From assembly GCF_009928415.1 (NCBI RefSeq), contig NZ_JAABNN010000016.1, positions 1-64,000 on the forward strand: a stretch of 64,000 bases of DNA. Reading direction: 5' to 3'. Positions 24,148 through 33,324 of this stretch are shown piece by piece (position 1 is the first letter of the stretch; every line of letters starts with the position of its first letter). The notes beneath the pieces were generated by a model. That model was not told the origin of the DNA. It did not search any database and saw only the letters and a program-made list of their open reading frames with translations. The stretch is from Bacillus sp. USDA818B3_A. GTDB lineage: Bacteria > Bacillota > Bacilli > Bacillales > Cytobacillaceae. A program made the translations under genes and the position numbers.

Positions 24148-24606
24148 GTGATGAAATTACTTAAAAATTTGTATAGTAAAATGTATCCCTGCAATTTTAC
24201 CCGCCATTTGATCATGGATAAATTTGATTTATTGGATAAGCTCATTGAAGAACATGTTAATGAACTAAGGAAACTCTGCGAATCGGCATCTGAAATGGAT
24301 TTTGTTGAAGGGAATCTGATTTGGTTTGAATACTTTGAAGGTAATTATTCTTTTTTTTCGACTATGTTAGCAAGTAGTGGAGCCCCTTCTTTCCGTAATC
24401 GTTTCCTAGAGTTTGTCATCGAAGAATTAAAAGATGAAGTAGATATATCCGAAGGAAAAAATCAAGGATTAAGTAAAGATGTTATCCTTAAATTTTTTGG
24501 AACAGCTATCGTTGGTATAGTGGAATCGTATTTCACGAATGGAATACCTGAACCGGCTCAAGTCGTGGCAGAACAAGTGGGGATATTGTTAGAGAGGAAT
24601 CTATAG
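24148..24606 (+). pseudogene. TetR-family regulator lacking its DNA-binding domain
   Basis: About 152 open codons. From FTRHLIMDKFDLLDKLIEEH onward the sequence follows the C-terminal ligand domain of TetR proteins (the family has FYRHFKDKYDLLD at this point). The helix-turn-helix that should precede it is absent; the DNA before it is a terminator and AT-rich filler, and no ribosome binding site serves the ATG at 24148. Probably a 5'-deleted regulator gene. Confidence 0.65.
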
Positions 24607-24658
24607 CACTTTAATAAGAATAGTTGTGATTGTGCATATAGTTGTCATTCAGAACGAC

Positions 24659-24687
24659 TTGACTTTAATCGAACGTTCATTTAACAT
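24659..24687 (+). promoter_or_regulatory. tetR promoter with embedded operator
   Basis: TTGACT (24659-24664) and TAACAT (24682-24687) are 17 bp apart. The palindrome GAACGTTC (24671-24678), within TTAATCGAACGTTCATTTAA, sits between them. The same palindrome recurs three times before the MFS gene. With this promoter the transcript would begin at about the ATG at 24695, giving a leaderless mRNA. Confidence 0.6.
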
Positions 24688-24694
24688 ATGCCAT

Positions 24695-25270
24695 ATGAGA
24701 CATAAAGATGAAAATAAAAACGAAAGCATTTTTAATGCAACAATTGAGTTAATAAATGAACAGGGTCTTGCTGAAGTTTCTATGTCGAAGATCGCTAAAA
24801 AAGCCAATGTATCTGCTTCGACTATTTACGTTTATTTTGAAAATAAGGAGGATTTGCTTAATAAATTATTTTTGAATGTCAAAAAGAAGATGAGTCTAGA
24901 AATATTCACCAATTTCGATGATTCAACTCCATTACAAATAGCATTTGAAACTTCTTTAAGAAAATTTATTCATTTTATCTTAACCAATAAAGATTACTTT
25001 TTGTTTATAGAGCAGTTTCAAAATTCACCCCTACTTCACAAAATCTCTCTTGAAGAAAGTTTTGAATTGTTTGAACCGCTCTATAAGAGTTTATTTGAAA
25101 AAGGGAAACAGCAACATGTTTTTAAACAAGTTGATACGAATCTGCTGGTTATCTTTACTTTTAGACCGGTCATTGAATTGGCTAAAGAACATTTTAATGG
25201 AAATTCAGAACTGAATGAGGAAAATATAAAGGAAATTATTCGTATGAGTTGGGACGCTGTAAAAGCTTGA
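24695..25270 (+). CDS. TetR/AcrR-family regulator
   Basis: A 191-residue repressor. The HTH spans about residues 8-50 (ESIFNATIELINEQG, VSMSKIAKKANVSASTIYVYFENKEDLL). The ligand domain is of the common QacR/AcrR helical type. The frame is open upstream to 24626, but only the ATG at 24695 gives the family N-terminus. No Shine-Dalgarno is visible. It probably represses itself and the MFS-SDR-AKR cluster downstream through CGAACGTTCG sites. Confidence 0.92.
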   Translation: MRHKDENKNESIFNATIELINEQGLAEVSMSKIAKKANVSASTIYVYFENKEDLLNKLFLNVKKKMSLEIFTNFDDSTPLQIAFETSLRKFIHFILTNKDYFLFIEQFQNSPLLHKISLEESFELFEPLYKSLFEKGKQQHVFKQVDTNLLVIFTFRPVIELAKEHFNGNSELNEENIKEIIRMSWDAVKA

Positions 25271-25385
25271 AAATCGATTCCATTGAAACTTTTCATTCAG
25301 AGGGAGCAAATGGTTAAATCTGTATTAGTTAACTCCATTGTATAAAAAACATGCTCTCTCTGATAAAAATATATATTGACTATAA

Positions 25386-25400
25386 TTGAATGTTCGTTTA
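25386..25400. promoter_or_regulatory. TetR operator, degenerate copy
   Basis: TTGAATGTTCGTTTA shares the right half (GTTCGTTTA) of the perfect site at 25561-25588 and has one change in the left core. Confidence 0.5.
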
Positions 25401-25441
25401 ATATACAACGAGTGGAAGTTAATATTTTTTTAGAGTTAAAA

Positions 25442-25459
25442 TGAACGAACGTTCGATTA
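25442..25459. promoter_or_regulatory. TetR operator, second copy
   Basis: CGAACGTTCG (25446-25455) with partly symmetric flanks. Confidence 0.65.
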
Positions 25460-25560
25460 ATGTTTAAGTTCTAAGTATCTAACTCCTTCCAGTCTTTCCT
25501 TTAAGGTGTAAAGAATGAACATAAAGAAAGAGGTTAAAATATCTAATTATTATTTTGATT

Positions 25561-25588
25561 ATAAATAAACGAACGTTCGTTTATTTAT
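25561..25588. promoter_or_regulatory. TetR operator, perfect 28-bp palindrome
   Basis: A perfect inverted repeat centred on CGAACGTTCG (25570-25579), flanked by AAATAAA and TTTATTT. It lies about 150 bp before the MFS start. It is the best of four sites and probably the main control point of the cluster. The rest of the 25271-25735 gap has no gene. Confidence 0.75.
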
Positions 25589-25735
25589 TGAAAGGTGGTG
25601 ATGTTATAAGTATCCACAATGGTACAAATCCAGATCTTCCGTTCATGAAACAGCTGACGTATCTGTTCAGCTATTAATAGAAATGCATTACCAAAAAGTT
25701 AAGATTTATAATTAATGAAAATAGGAGAGGGTATA

Positions 25736-26905
25736 ATGTCTAACCGCAATAATTTGTTTATTTTTATATTAACTTTAGGAGTTTTCGGCATCTTAAATAC
25801 AGAAATGGGAGTCGTTGGAATATTACCTTTACTTGCTGAACACTTTCATGTCAGTGTATCTACAGCAGGGTTACTAGTGAGTTTCTTCGCACTTGCTGTT
25901 GCTGTATCTGGACCAATTTTGCCTTTATTATTCTCTGGTATAAATCGAAAGAAGGTCTTGTTACTTGTACTTGGCGTTTTCGTTCTGGGTAACATTGTCT
26001 CCATATTTGCACCAAACTTTACAATTGCATTAATTGCTCGTGTGATTCCAGCCTTTTTACATCCAGTTTATATCTCAATAGCTTTAACAGCAGCAGCTAG
26101 CTCAGTTTCCCAGGAACAAGTTCCAAAAGCTGTTTCTAAAGTGATTTTGGGCGTATCTGCAGGTATGGTAATAGGTGTACCAATCACTACCTTTATTGCT
26201 AATGCAACTTCAGTTGAAAATGCGTTGATATTCTTTGCTGTCGTGAATGCTATAGCATTCATTGGTATATTACTGTTTGTACCATCTATGCCTGTTAAGG
26301 AGAGAAATTCTTACGGAGCACAATTAAGCGTATTAAAAAAACCAATTTTATGGCTATCCATTTTTGCTGTCATATTTATAAACGCTGCTATATTTGGTGT
26401 TTACACTTACCTAGCTGAGTATCTTGAAACCATTACTAAAATATCAGGGGAAACAATCAGTTTAATGTTAGTTATATTTGGAGTGGCTAGTTTAATAGGA
26501 AACCTCGTGGGAGGGACGATCCTTACTAAAAATGCCATCAAATCTGTAGTGTCTTATCCATTCGCATTAGGAGCTGTTTACATCTTAGTATTCCTAATGG
26601 GGGCGTTAACTGCACCTATGTTTATCATTATATTGCTATGGGGAATCTTATTTGCTGTTGGTAATAATATTAGTCAATATTGGATTGCGTCTGCAGTTCC
26701 AGAAGCTCCTGAATTTGCAAATGGATTGTTTCTAGCATTTGGTAGTTTAGGAATAACCATTGGTTCGGCAGTAGGCGGAATGTTTCTATCGGGCATGGGT
26801 ATCCAAAGCGTATTATTAGCAGGGGCGCTATTCTTGATATTGAGCATAGTATTCATTTTAATGAGAAACACCATGTATAGTTCCAAAAAACAACTTTCTC
26901 AATAA
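25736..26905 (+). CDS. MFS transporter, DHA1 family
   Basis: A 389-residue efflux protein with about twelve membrane segments. The segment FGILNTEMGVVGILPLLAEHF matches the AraJ/YtbD/YdhP group of DHA1 exporters, and LVSFFALAVAVSGPIL carries motif-like positions of that group. The start at 25736 has AGGAGAGGG; an earlier frame start at 25715 does not. It opens the TetR-controlled cluster and probably exports the TetR ligand or a related toxicant. Confidence 0.9.
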   Translation: MSNRNNLFIFILTLGVFGILNTEMGVVGILPLLAEHFHVSVSTAGLLVSFFALAVAVSGPILPLLFSGINRKKVLLLVLGVFVLGNIVSIFAPNFTIALIARVIPAFLHPVYISIALTAAASSVSQEQVPKAVSKVILGVSAGMVIGVPITTFIANATSVENALIFFAVVNAIAFIGILLFVPSMPVKERNSYGAQLSVLKKPILWLSIFAVIFINAAIFGVYTYLAEYLETITKISGETISLMLVIFGVASLIGNLVGGTILTKNAIKSVVSYPFALGAVYILVFLMGALTAPMFIIILLWGILFAVGNNISQYWIASAVPEAPEFANGLFLAFGSLGITIGSAVGGMFLSGMGIQSVLLAGALFLILSIVFILMRNTMYSSKKQLSQ

Positions 26906-26948
26906 GGATTAGCAAAGATTATTATGAGGAGAGAAAAGGAGGAGCAAG

Positions 26949-27656
26949 ATGTCACAGAATAAACAAGTTGCTTTTGTCACCGGCGGGAATCGAGGAATCG
27001 GATATGAGTTGGTTAAACAATTGGCTTTGAATGGTTTTAAGGTTATTTTGGCTAGTCGTGACCCAAAGAGGGGTCATGAGTCTGCCCAAAAACTTAAGGA
27101 GTCAGATCTGGATGTTTCGTTTGTGGTGATGGATGTCGAAGATCAAGAAAGCATCCGTCAAGCTGCGATTACAGTAAATGAAAGGTATGGAAGATTAGAC
27201 GTTTTGATTAATAATGCTGGCGTGTATTTGGATGAGTATGAAAAGTTATTGACTATGGACCCTTCCATGTTAGAGAAAACGATGAGAACTAATTTCTTCG
27301 GCGTTTACCATGTCATCCATTCCTTTATTCCTCTCATGAAAAAGCAAGGTTATGGGAGAATTATTAATGTATCTTCAGAACTTGGGGCGATGAGAGACAT
27401 GTCCGTTCAAGGAACAGGTGCCTATAAGTTGTCTAAACTTGCCTTGAATGGATTGACGCAATTGGTAGCTGCGGAAATCAAAGGAGATATCAAAATAAAC
27501 GCAGTCTGTCCGGGATGGGTAAGTTCAGATATGGGTGGACCATCTGCTCCAAGAACTCCAAAGCAAGCAGCTGAGTCTATCCTTTGGTTAGCGACTATTG
27601 GACCTGAAGGACCTAATGGGGGATTTTTCAGAGATGGAAAACCCATCGGTTGGTAG
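26949..27656 (+). CDS. SDR family oxidoreductase
   Basis: A 235-residue classical SDR. The cofactor motif is VTGGNRGIG, the NNAG motif is present (INNAGVYLD), and the catalytic Ser-Tyr-Lys is in INVSSELG and GAYKLSKLALN. The basic residues after strand 2 (SRDPKR) suggest NADP(H). It resembles carbonyl reductases. It follows the MFS gene by 43 bp behind AGGAGGAGC and precedes an aldo/keto reductase. Confidence 0.93.
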   Translation: MSQNKQVAFVTGGNRGIGYELVKQLALNGFKVILASRDPKRGHESAQKLKESDLDVSFVVMDVEDQESIRQAAITVNERYGRLDVLINNAGVYLDEYEKLLTMDPSMLEKTMRTNFFGVYHVIHSFIPLMKKQGYGRIINVSSELGAMRDMSVQGTGAYKLSKLALNGLTQLVAAEIKGDIKINAVCPGWVSSDMGGPSAPRTPKQAAESILWLATIGPEGPNGGFFRDGKPIGW

Positions 27657-27700
27657 GTAGTTTTAAATTTTAATAACAAAAGAAATAGGAGGATTACAAT

Positions 27701-28552
27701 ATGCAAAAAGTAATTTTGAACAATGGTGTGGAGATGCCTATTCTCGGTTTTGGTGTTTATCTGATTGAAGATGCAAATGAATGTGAACAAAGTGTTTATG
27801 ATGCCCTTATGGCAGGCTATCGTCTGATTGATACGGCTGCTGCTTATCTAAATGAAGAAGCGGTTGGCAGAGCAATCAAACGGAGTGGTGTGCCAAGAGA
27901 GGAAATATTCATTACAACGAAACTTTGGATTCAGGATGCCGGTTATGAAAGTACAAAAAAAGCATTTGCAAAATCACTAGAAAAATTGCAAGTGGATTAT
28001 TTAGATTTGTATTTAATTCATCAGCCTTTTGGCGATATATATGGTTCTTGGCGTGCTATGGAAGAATTGTATCGTGAGGGAAAGATCAGGGCTATCGGAG
28101 TTAGTAACTTCAAGATGGACCGTCTAATAGATTTAATGGATCATAATGAAGTGATTCCTGCCGTAAACCAGATTGAAACGCATCCTTTCACTCAGCAAAT
28201 TGAAAGTGCAAAATTGATGAAAGAGAACAATGTTCAGATCGAGTCCTGGGGTCCTTTTGCTCAAGGGAAAAATAACATCTTCCAGAATGAAGTTTTAGTA
28301 TCAATAGCAGAAAAATATAATAAATCCGTTAGTCAGGTGGTTTTACGTTGGTTAACACAAAGAGAAGTCGTTGTGATTCCAAAGACTGTTCGTAAAGAAA
28401 GAATCATCGAAAACTCCAATATCTTTGACTTTGAATTAAGCCAAGAGGATATGGAGACGATTGCTACCTTAGATACGAAAAAGAACCTTATCTTTGATCA
28501 TTACGATCCAGCAAGCGTGAGATTTCTCGGTAACGTTAAATTTGATATATAA
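27701..28552 (+). CDS. Aldo/keto reductase, AKR5-like (paralogue 2)
   Basis: A 283-residue copy of the reductase at 4848, with the same catalytic residues (Asp44, Tyr49, Lys74, His107) and IPKTVRKERI at the cofactor loop. Main differences from paralogue 1 lie near residues 20-26 and in the C-terminal tail (HYDPASVRFLGNVKFDI), the part that shapes the substrate pocket. AGGAGG precedes the ATG, 44 bp after the SDR gene, so it belongs to the TetR-controlled operon. Confidence 0.93.
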   Translation: MQKVILNNGVEMPILGFGVYLIEDANECEQSVYDALMAGYRLIDTAAAYLNEEAVGRAIKRSGVPREEIFITTKLWIQDAGYESTKKAFAKSLEKLQVDYLDLYLIHQPFGDIYGSWRAMEELYREGKIRAIGVSNFKMDRLIDLMDHNEVIPAVNQIETHPFTQQIESAKLMKENNVQIESWGPFAQGKNNIFQNEVLVSIAEKYNKSVSQVVLRWLTQREVVVIPKTVRKERIIENSNIFDFELSQEDMETIATLDTKKNLIFDHYDPASVRFLGNVKFDI

Positions 28553-28704
28553 AGCTGTAATAAAAGGAAATACCGAGAATCATATCACAAGTGAGCGTAA
28601 ACTTTAAAAGCAAGCTGACAATTTCTATCGATACATGTTTTTTATTAAATTATAGACCAAGCTTTATATGATTCATTATATCTATTAGAAAGAGGGATAA
28701 AAAA

Positions 28705-29685
28705 ATGCAATATGTAAAACTTGGAAATACTGGTTTAGATGTATCACGAATTTGCCTGGGTACCATGGGTTTTGGTGTAGCAGAGCGTTGGGTTCATAAA
28801 TGGGTACTTGATGAGGAAAAAAGCCGTCCGATTATTAAAAAGGCACTAGAATTAGGGATCAATTTCTTTGATACAGCAAATATGTATTCAGACGGAACGA
28901 GTGAGGAAATTGTGGGACGTGCTTTAAAGGATTTTGCAAATCGGGATGAAATCGTCCTTGCAACAAAAGTTCATTTCCCTATGCATAAAGGTCCGAATAG
29001 TGCCGGGCTTTCCCGAAAGGCAATTATGAGTGAAATTGATAAGAGTCTTAAGCGCTTAGAAACGGATTATGTGGATCTCTATCAGATTCACCGTTGGGAT
29101 TACAACACCCCGATTGAAGAAACGATGGAAGCACTGCATGATGTTGTAAAAGCTGGGAAAGCAAGATATATTGGCGCTTCTGCGATGCATGCGTGGCAGT
29201 TCCTAAAGGCGAATCATATTGCTGAGAAAAACGGCTGGACAAAGTTTGTATCCATGCAGAATCACCTGAACCTCATTTACCGTGAGGAAGAAAGGGAGAT
29301 GCTTCCGCTTTGTAAGGAAGAAAAAATCGGTGTGATTCCATTTAGCCCACTCGCATCAGGAAGATTGACACGAGATTGGTCGGAAGCTACGTATCGTTCG
29401 GAAACCGACCAAGTTCAGAAAGCTAAATACGATGCAACTGCAGATGCCGATCGGTTGGTAGTGGAGCGTGTTGCTGAACTCGCGGAAAAACATGATGTTC
29501 CACGCGCTCACATTGCACTTGCTTGGCTGCTGCAGAAAGAACCGGTAACAGCTCCTATTGTCGGTGCTACAAAAATTTCCCATCTCGAAGATGCAGTAGC
29601 TGCTCTTTCTGTTTCTTTATCAACGGAAGAAGTTGCGTACTTGGAAGAGCCATATGTACCACACTCCATAGTTGGTCATAATTAA
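28705..29685 (+). CDS. Aldo/keto reductase (YhdN/IolS-like)
   Basis: A 326-residue aldo/keto reductase of a different subfamily from its neighbours (GSP69/IolS type). Catalytic residues are seen in FFDTANMYSDGTSEE (Asp, Tyr), LATKVHF (Lys) and DLYQIHRWD (His). The C-terminal segment APIVGATKISHLEDA is the cofactor-binding signature. AGAGGGAT precedes the ATG. It lies between two near-identical AKR5-like genes and probably broadens the range of aldehydes reduced. Confidence 0.92.
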   Translation: MQYVKLGNTGLDVSRICLGTMGFGVAERWVHKWVLDEEKSRPIIKKALELGINFFDTANMYSDGTSEEIVGRALKDFANRDEIVLATKVHFPMHKGPNSAGLSRKAIMSEIDKSLKRLETDYVDLYQIHRWDYNTPIEETMEALHDVVKAGKARYIGASAMHAWQFLKANHIAEKNGWTKFVSMQNHLNLIYREEEREMLPLCKEEKIGVIPFSPLASGRLTRDWSEATYRSETDQVQKAKYDATADADRLVVERVAELAEKHDVPRAHIALAWLLQKEPVTAPIVGATKISHLEDAVAALSVSLSTEEVAYLEEPYVPHSIVGHN

Positions 29686-29752
29686 TTATGGTGTTACGAC
29701 AAGGTAATGCTTGCTATATTATGTCTATGAAAGAAAATGGAGGATTAGCAAT

Positions 29753-30604
29753 ATGCAAAAGGTAATTTTGAACAATGGAGTTGAGATGCCCATAATCGGC
29801 TTTGGGGTTTTTCAAATTCAAGATGAAAAAGAATGTGAACAAGCTGTTTGTGATGCTCTTATGGCAGGATATCGATTAATTGATACGGCTGCAGCTTACC
29901 AAAATGAGGAAGCAGTTGGGAGAGGGATTAAACGTAGTGGTATATCAAGAGAAGAAATATTTGTCACTACAAAACTGTGGATTCAAGATGCTGGTTATGA
30001 TAGTGCAAAAAAAGCATTCGAAAATGCATTAAACAGATTGCAGTTAGAATATTTAGATTTATATTTGATTCATCAACCTTATGGTGACATCTATGGCTCT
30101 TGGCGAGCAATGGAGGAATTATATCATAAAGGAAAAATTAAAGCTATTGGAGTTAGTAACTTTAAAAATGATCGCCTATTAGATTTAATAAAGCATCATG
30201 AAGTTAAACCTGCTGTCAATCAAGTTGAGACACACCCGTTTTTCCAACAAATAGAAAATGCTCAATTTATGAAAGAACAAAATGTACAAATTGAGTCTTG
30301 GGGACCTTTTGCTGAAGGGAAAAATAATATATTTAAAAATGAAGTATTAATAGCAATAGCAGATAAATATAATAAATCTGTTGCTCAGGTAATATTACGT
30401 TGGTTAACAAAAAGGGGCATCGTAGTCATTCCAAAATCGGTACGTAAAGAACGAATGATCGAAAATCTTAATATCTTTGACTTTGAATTAAATCCAGAGG
30501 ATATGGAACTAATTAAAACTTTGGATACAAAAGAGAGTTTGTTTAATCGTTCTAACGACATGGAAAGAGTGAAATCGTTAATTAACATGAAATTTAACAT
30601 TTAA
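29753..30604 (+). CDS. Aldo/keto reductase, AKR5-like (paralogue 3)
   Basis: A 283-residue third copy of the reductase seen at 4848 and 27701, with the complete tetrad. The frame is open to 29711, but GGAGGATTAGC places the start at 29753 with the shared N-terminus MQKVILNNGVEMP. The tail (NRSNDMERVKSLINMKFNI) again diverges. It closes the row of reductases 67 bp after the IolS-like gene. Confidence 0.92.
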   Translation: MQKVILNNGVEMPIIGFGVFQIQDEKECEQAVCDALMAGYRLIDTAAAYQNEEAVGRGIKRSGISREEIFVTTKLWIQDAGYDSAKKAFENALNRLQLEYLDLYLIHQPYGDIYGSWRAMEELYHKGKIKAIGVSNFKNDRLLDLIKHHEVKPAVNQVETHPFFQQIENAQFMKEQNVQIESWGPFAEGKNNIFKNEVLIAIADKYNKSVAQVILRWLTKRGIVVIPKSVRKERMIENLNIFDFELNPEDMELIKTLDTKESLFNRSNDMERVKSLINMKFNI

Positions 30605-30672
30605 TGATTAACAAATAAGATGTTGACTATGTGAAAAAATGTCTTAAACATACTGGGCAAGAGTTGAACAAG

Positions 30673-30699
30673 GAGTTGCTGCGGTAGCTCTTTTTCTTT
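30673..30699 (+). terminator. Terminator after aldo/keto reductase 3
   Basis: GAGTTGC and GGTAGCTC pair with two G-U pairs, followed by TTTTTCTTT. A similar hairpin recurs at 32354. Confidence 0.6.
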
Positions 30700-30821
30700 G
30701 TGCTAACGGCTCAGGATAGAAGTATAAAGGTTAAGATTATGAAATAGTATTGGCAATATTTCAACACTTGCAAATTTTTACTTGGTGTAATTAGTAGCAA
30801 GTAGGATAAGGAGAAAATACA

Positions 30822-31982
30822 ATGACTGAAAAAAATGTAGGAAAGGATAATTTCCTGAGTGAATCAATCAATGACTCTATTACCGAATCTATTCAAGAAA
30901 CAAACGAATCTGCTGTAGTTGTCGGTGCTTCGCTTTCAGGACTAATGGCAGGGATTGCTCTAGCGCGAGCAGGATTAAATGTTACAATTTTAGAAAGAGC
31001 TGGAGCGAAACCACGTAGTGGCGCTGTTCTGCAAGTTGACAGTGGAGATATTGATCGAACTATAACAGCGAAAGTCTTAAGAAAACTTGCTTCTGGTGGA
31101 ATTAAGTCTGTTGAGGCATGGTCATCTGTACAGTCTCGATTGCGTGCAGAAGCCGAAGCTGATCCTAGAATAGATTTACGTTATGATACTCGCGTTCAAA
31201 CTGTTAATCAGGACGACGACTCTGCTTGGATTGTGACGGATAAGGGAGAGACATTCCGCGGAGATATTTTGATTGGTGCTGATGGTCACCGCAGCACGGT
31301 GCGACGTCATGTTGCACCGCATAAACCGGACGCAACTTTTGCGGGATACTTGATATGGGTAGCTATTGTAGATGAGAATGATATCCCTGAAGAACATCGA
31401 CCTAGCCGTAATGCCCCGATGACTACTATGCCAGAAGGTATTGGTGACTTTTTACTCGGTTCTATTGTTGCTGGAACAGACGGTTCTCGTGCTCTAGGAC
31501 ATAGAAGACTAGGATGGGCTTGGTACGATAACACTCGAAATGATTTGTTACGTCGTCTTGGATGTGTGGAAGGAAACGTTGTGCGACATTCGCTTAATGC
31601 TCCTGACATACCAGAACAGACACTGGTTGAGCTAGCTGAACAAGCTTCTGTTAGATGGACCCAACCATGGTTAGACGCGACTCTTCATAGCATTCAAACA
31701 CGTAACCTTACAGGAACACCAATTGCCGAATACATTCCTGACAAACTTGTGAAAGGACGTATAGCAATTGTTGGAGATGCTACCCATCTACCTACACCAC
31801 TAACTGCATCGGGATTTAATGCTTCATTACAAGATGCTGCTACCTTGGCAGACTGTGTTGCAAAGGGAATACAAGGTACTGCAGCAGTTGAGGCTCTTTT
31901 GGAATATGAGTCTCGCCGTTTAAAGAATGTACGTCAGATTGTGCAATCTGGACAATCTTTCAGTCGCTCTTTTGGACGGTAA
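30822..31982 (+). CDS. FAD-dependent monooxygenase (PHBH-like)
   Basis: A 386-residue flavoprotein. Residues about 37-66 are the FAD-binding Rossmann motif (VVVGASLSGLMAGIALARAG), DILIGADGHRSTVR is the DG motif and VGDATHLPTPLTASGFNAS the GD motif of the p-hydroxybenzoate hydroxylase group. The first 30 residues are a polar extension rich in Ser and Glu. It probably hydroxylates a small aromatic or polyketide-like compound with NAD(P)H. AAGGAG precedes the ATG. A separate transcript from the aldo/keto reductase row is likely because a terminator intervenes. Confidence 0.9.
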   Translation: MTEKNVGKDNFLSESINDSITESIQETNESAVVVGASLSGLMAGIALARAGLNVTILERAGAKPRSGAVLQVDSGDIDRTITAKVLRKLASGGIKSVEAWSSVQSRLRAEAEADPRIDLRYDTRVQTVNQDDDSAWIVTDKGETFRGDILIGADGHRSTVRRHVAPHKPDATFAGYLIWVAIVDENDIPEEHRPSRNAPMTTMPEGIGDFLLGSIVAGTDGSRALGHRRLGWAWYDNTRNDLLRRLGCVEGNVVRHSLNAPDIPEQTLVELAEQASVRWTQPWLDATLHSIQTRNLTGTPIAEYIPDKLVKGRIAIVGDATHLPTPLTASGFNASLQDAATLADCVAKGIQGTAAVEALLEYESRRLKNVRQIVQSGQSFSRSFGR

Positions 31983-32035
31983 ATGTAGAAATTTTAATTA
32001 AACTTCCTATATTCAGAAAATAAATATGAGGATCT

Positions 32036-32218
32036 ATTGATACAGAGTTAACAGAAGGAATTTCAGGATCAGAATTAAAATCTGCAATTGATGAAGATAT
32101 GAAAATTGTAATCGAGCCTGCTAGCATTGCTCGTGCCATTGCATTTGCAATTTAACAACCATCAGATGTAGCGATTAATGAGATGATTGTTCGTCCACTT
32201 ACGATTAGGTTTTTTTGA
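32036..32218 (+). pseudogene. SDR C-terminal remnant
   Basis: A 61-codon stretch reads DTELTEGISGSELKSAID, then PASIARAIAFAI, an in-frame TAA, and QPSDVAINEMIVRP. This is the C-terminal end of a classical SDR of the YdfG/serine dehydrogenase type. The N-terminal three quarters are missing and the TAA replaces what is usually GAA (Glu). Non-functional. Confidence 0.8.
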
Positions 32219-32880
32219 ATCAGAATATTGAAAATAAGGCAGGGATAATAATGCTCGATAAAACAAATAAATTCTTTGAGAAAAATAAGTGTAATTATAG
32301 CCGTTTAAACTAGAAGAATTGTACTTAAAGCGACGGGGGTTTGATTAAAGATGGAGTTGCAGCTGCAGCTCTTTTTTATTGTTGTTCGGGCAGCATTCCG
32401 ATCACTAGAGCGCCTTTTCTATACATTAATAAAATAAGACAACAGATGATGGTATCCCAGGATGTAATGCTACTTTACGACATTTTCTTCTTTAACTTAC
32501 TAGATGTCCAGGTCAACAAGGAGCTACATTTACCATCCCACTACTAATTTCATAAGAAGATGGTTTCGATCCGCTTTATTTAGACAACAAGTATTAAAAA
32601 AACAGCCAAGAATACACCGATTTTCAATAAAATGGTATGTTCTTGACTGTTACTCATTATTGGGTAATTAATTGATAATACTAGGGGAGGTGATGAAGGA
32701 CTAAGATATTGTCAGATGTAAGGAAGTATTTTAGTTTAACAGAACCAAAATCCTATGGCATGATTAAATTTCATTAGTTTTCGATATTGAGAGATTCCTC
32801 AATAAAACGATTAGAACAAAATATAGTTGGATATTCCATCGCTTCTTTTCTGAACTAAATTGGAAGGAGGAATCTAGAAA
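32219..32880. other. Gene-poor stretch with repeats
   Basis: No convincing protein gene. It includes the dispersed motif TACTTAAAGCGACGGGGG at 32322, a terminator-like hairpin at 32354-32378, and AT-rich filler. Frames such as 32341-32547 run through the terminator and lack ribosome binding sites. Confidence 0.5.
32354..32378 (+). terminator. Terminator-like hairpin
   Basis: GAGTTGCAG and CTGCAGCTC form a self-complementary stem followed by six T. No gene clearly ends here. Confidence 0.6.
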
Positions 32881-33060
32881 ATGCTCGAGCCGGATGTATG
32901 CATTAACTGTAGTGAACAACTCTCAATATGGGAAAGTACCAGACATTATTCTTGGAACTGCAATGAGTTAACATCCGAAACTGATGATTTTGGCTTTACT
33001 ATAAAACGAAAAAGCTCAGTTGGCAACAACCGAGCTTTTTTGATAGTACGTGCTGATTAA
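32881..33060 (+). CDS. 59-residue Cys-containing hypothetical
   Basis: ATG behind AAGGAGGAATC (ideal site, 10-base spacing) opens a 59-codon frame with CINC and a third cysteine in SWNCNELTSE. The pattern hints at a small zinc-binding protein. The last 17 codons run through a terminator hairpin at 33010-33041, so either the gene has lost its true stop or the hairpin is read as coding. No homologue recognised. Confidence 0.4.
   Translation: MLEPDVCINCSEQLSIWESTRHYSWNCNELTSETDDFGFTIKRKSSVGNNRAFLIVRAD
33010..33041 (+). terminator. Terminator inside the 3' end of the small ORF
   Basis: AAAAGCTC-GTTG and CAAC-GAGCTTTTTT pair with one mismatch around a GCAA loop. Confidence 0.8.
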
Positions 33061-33324
33061 AACTTTAAATGTATCGAGGAAGATCTTGTTGGATTAATAT
33101 TACTCTTCAACTAAGCCCTCTTCTGAACGAGTTAATGTAATCATAATAATATCAGACTATCAGTAAACCCTCGTAAAAAAGGGCTGTGATTTTACCCACA
33201 CTCACTTATAAAATACATTTAAAAAAACCGACGAATAATATTGATGAAAGCCAGCGATTAGATCCGAAGCTAAAAGGAGTCGCGATAGGACTCATTTAAT
33301 ATTAAAAAAGCGTATTGGAATGAT

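Noticed and set aside
32341..32547. 68-codon frame after the SDR remnant
   Set aside because: Starts at the dispersed motif, runs through a terminator hairpin and lacks a ribosome binding site.
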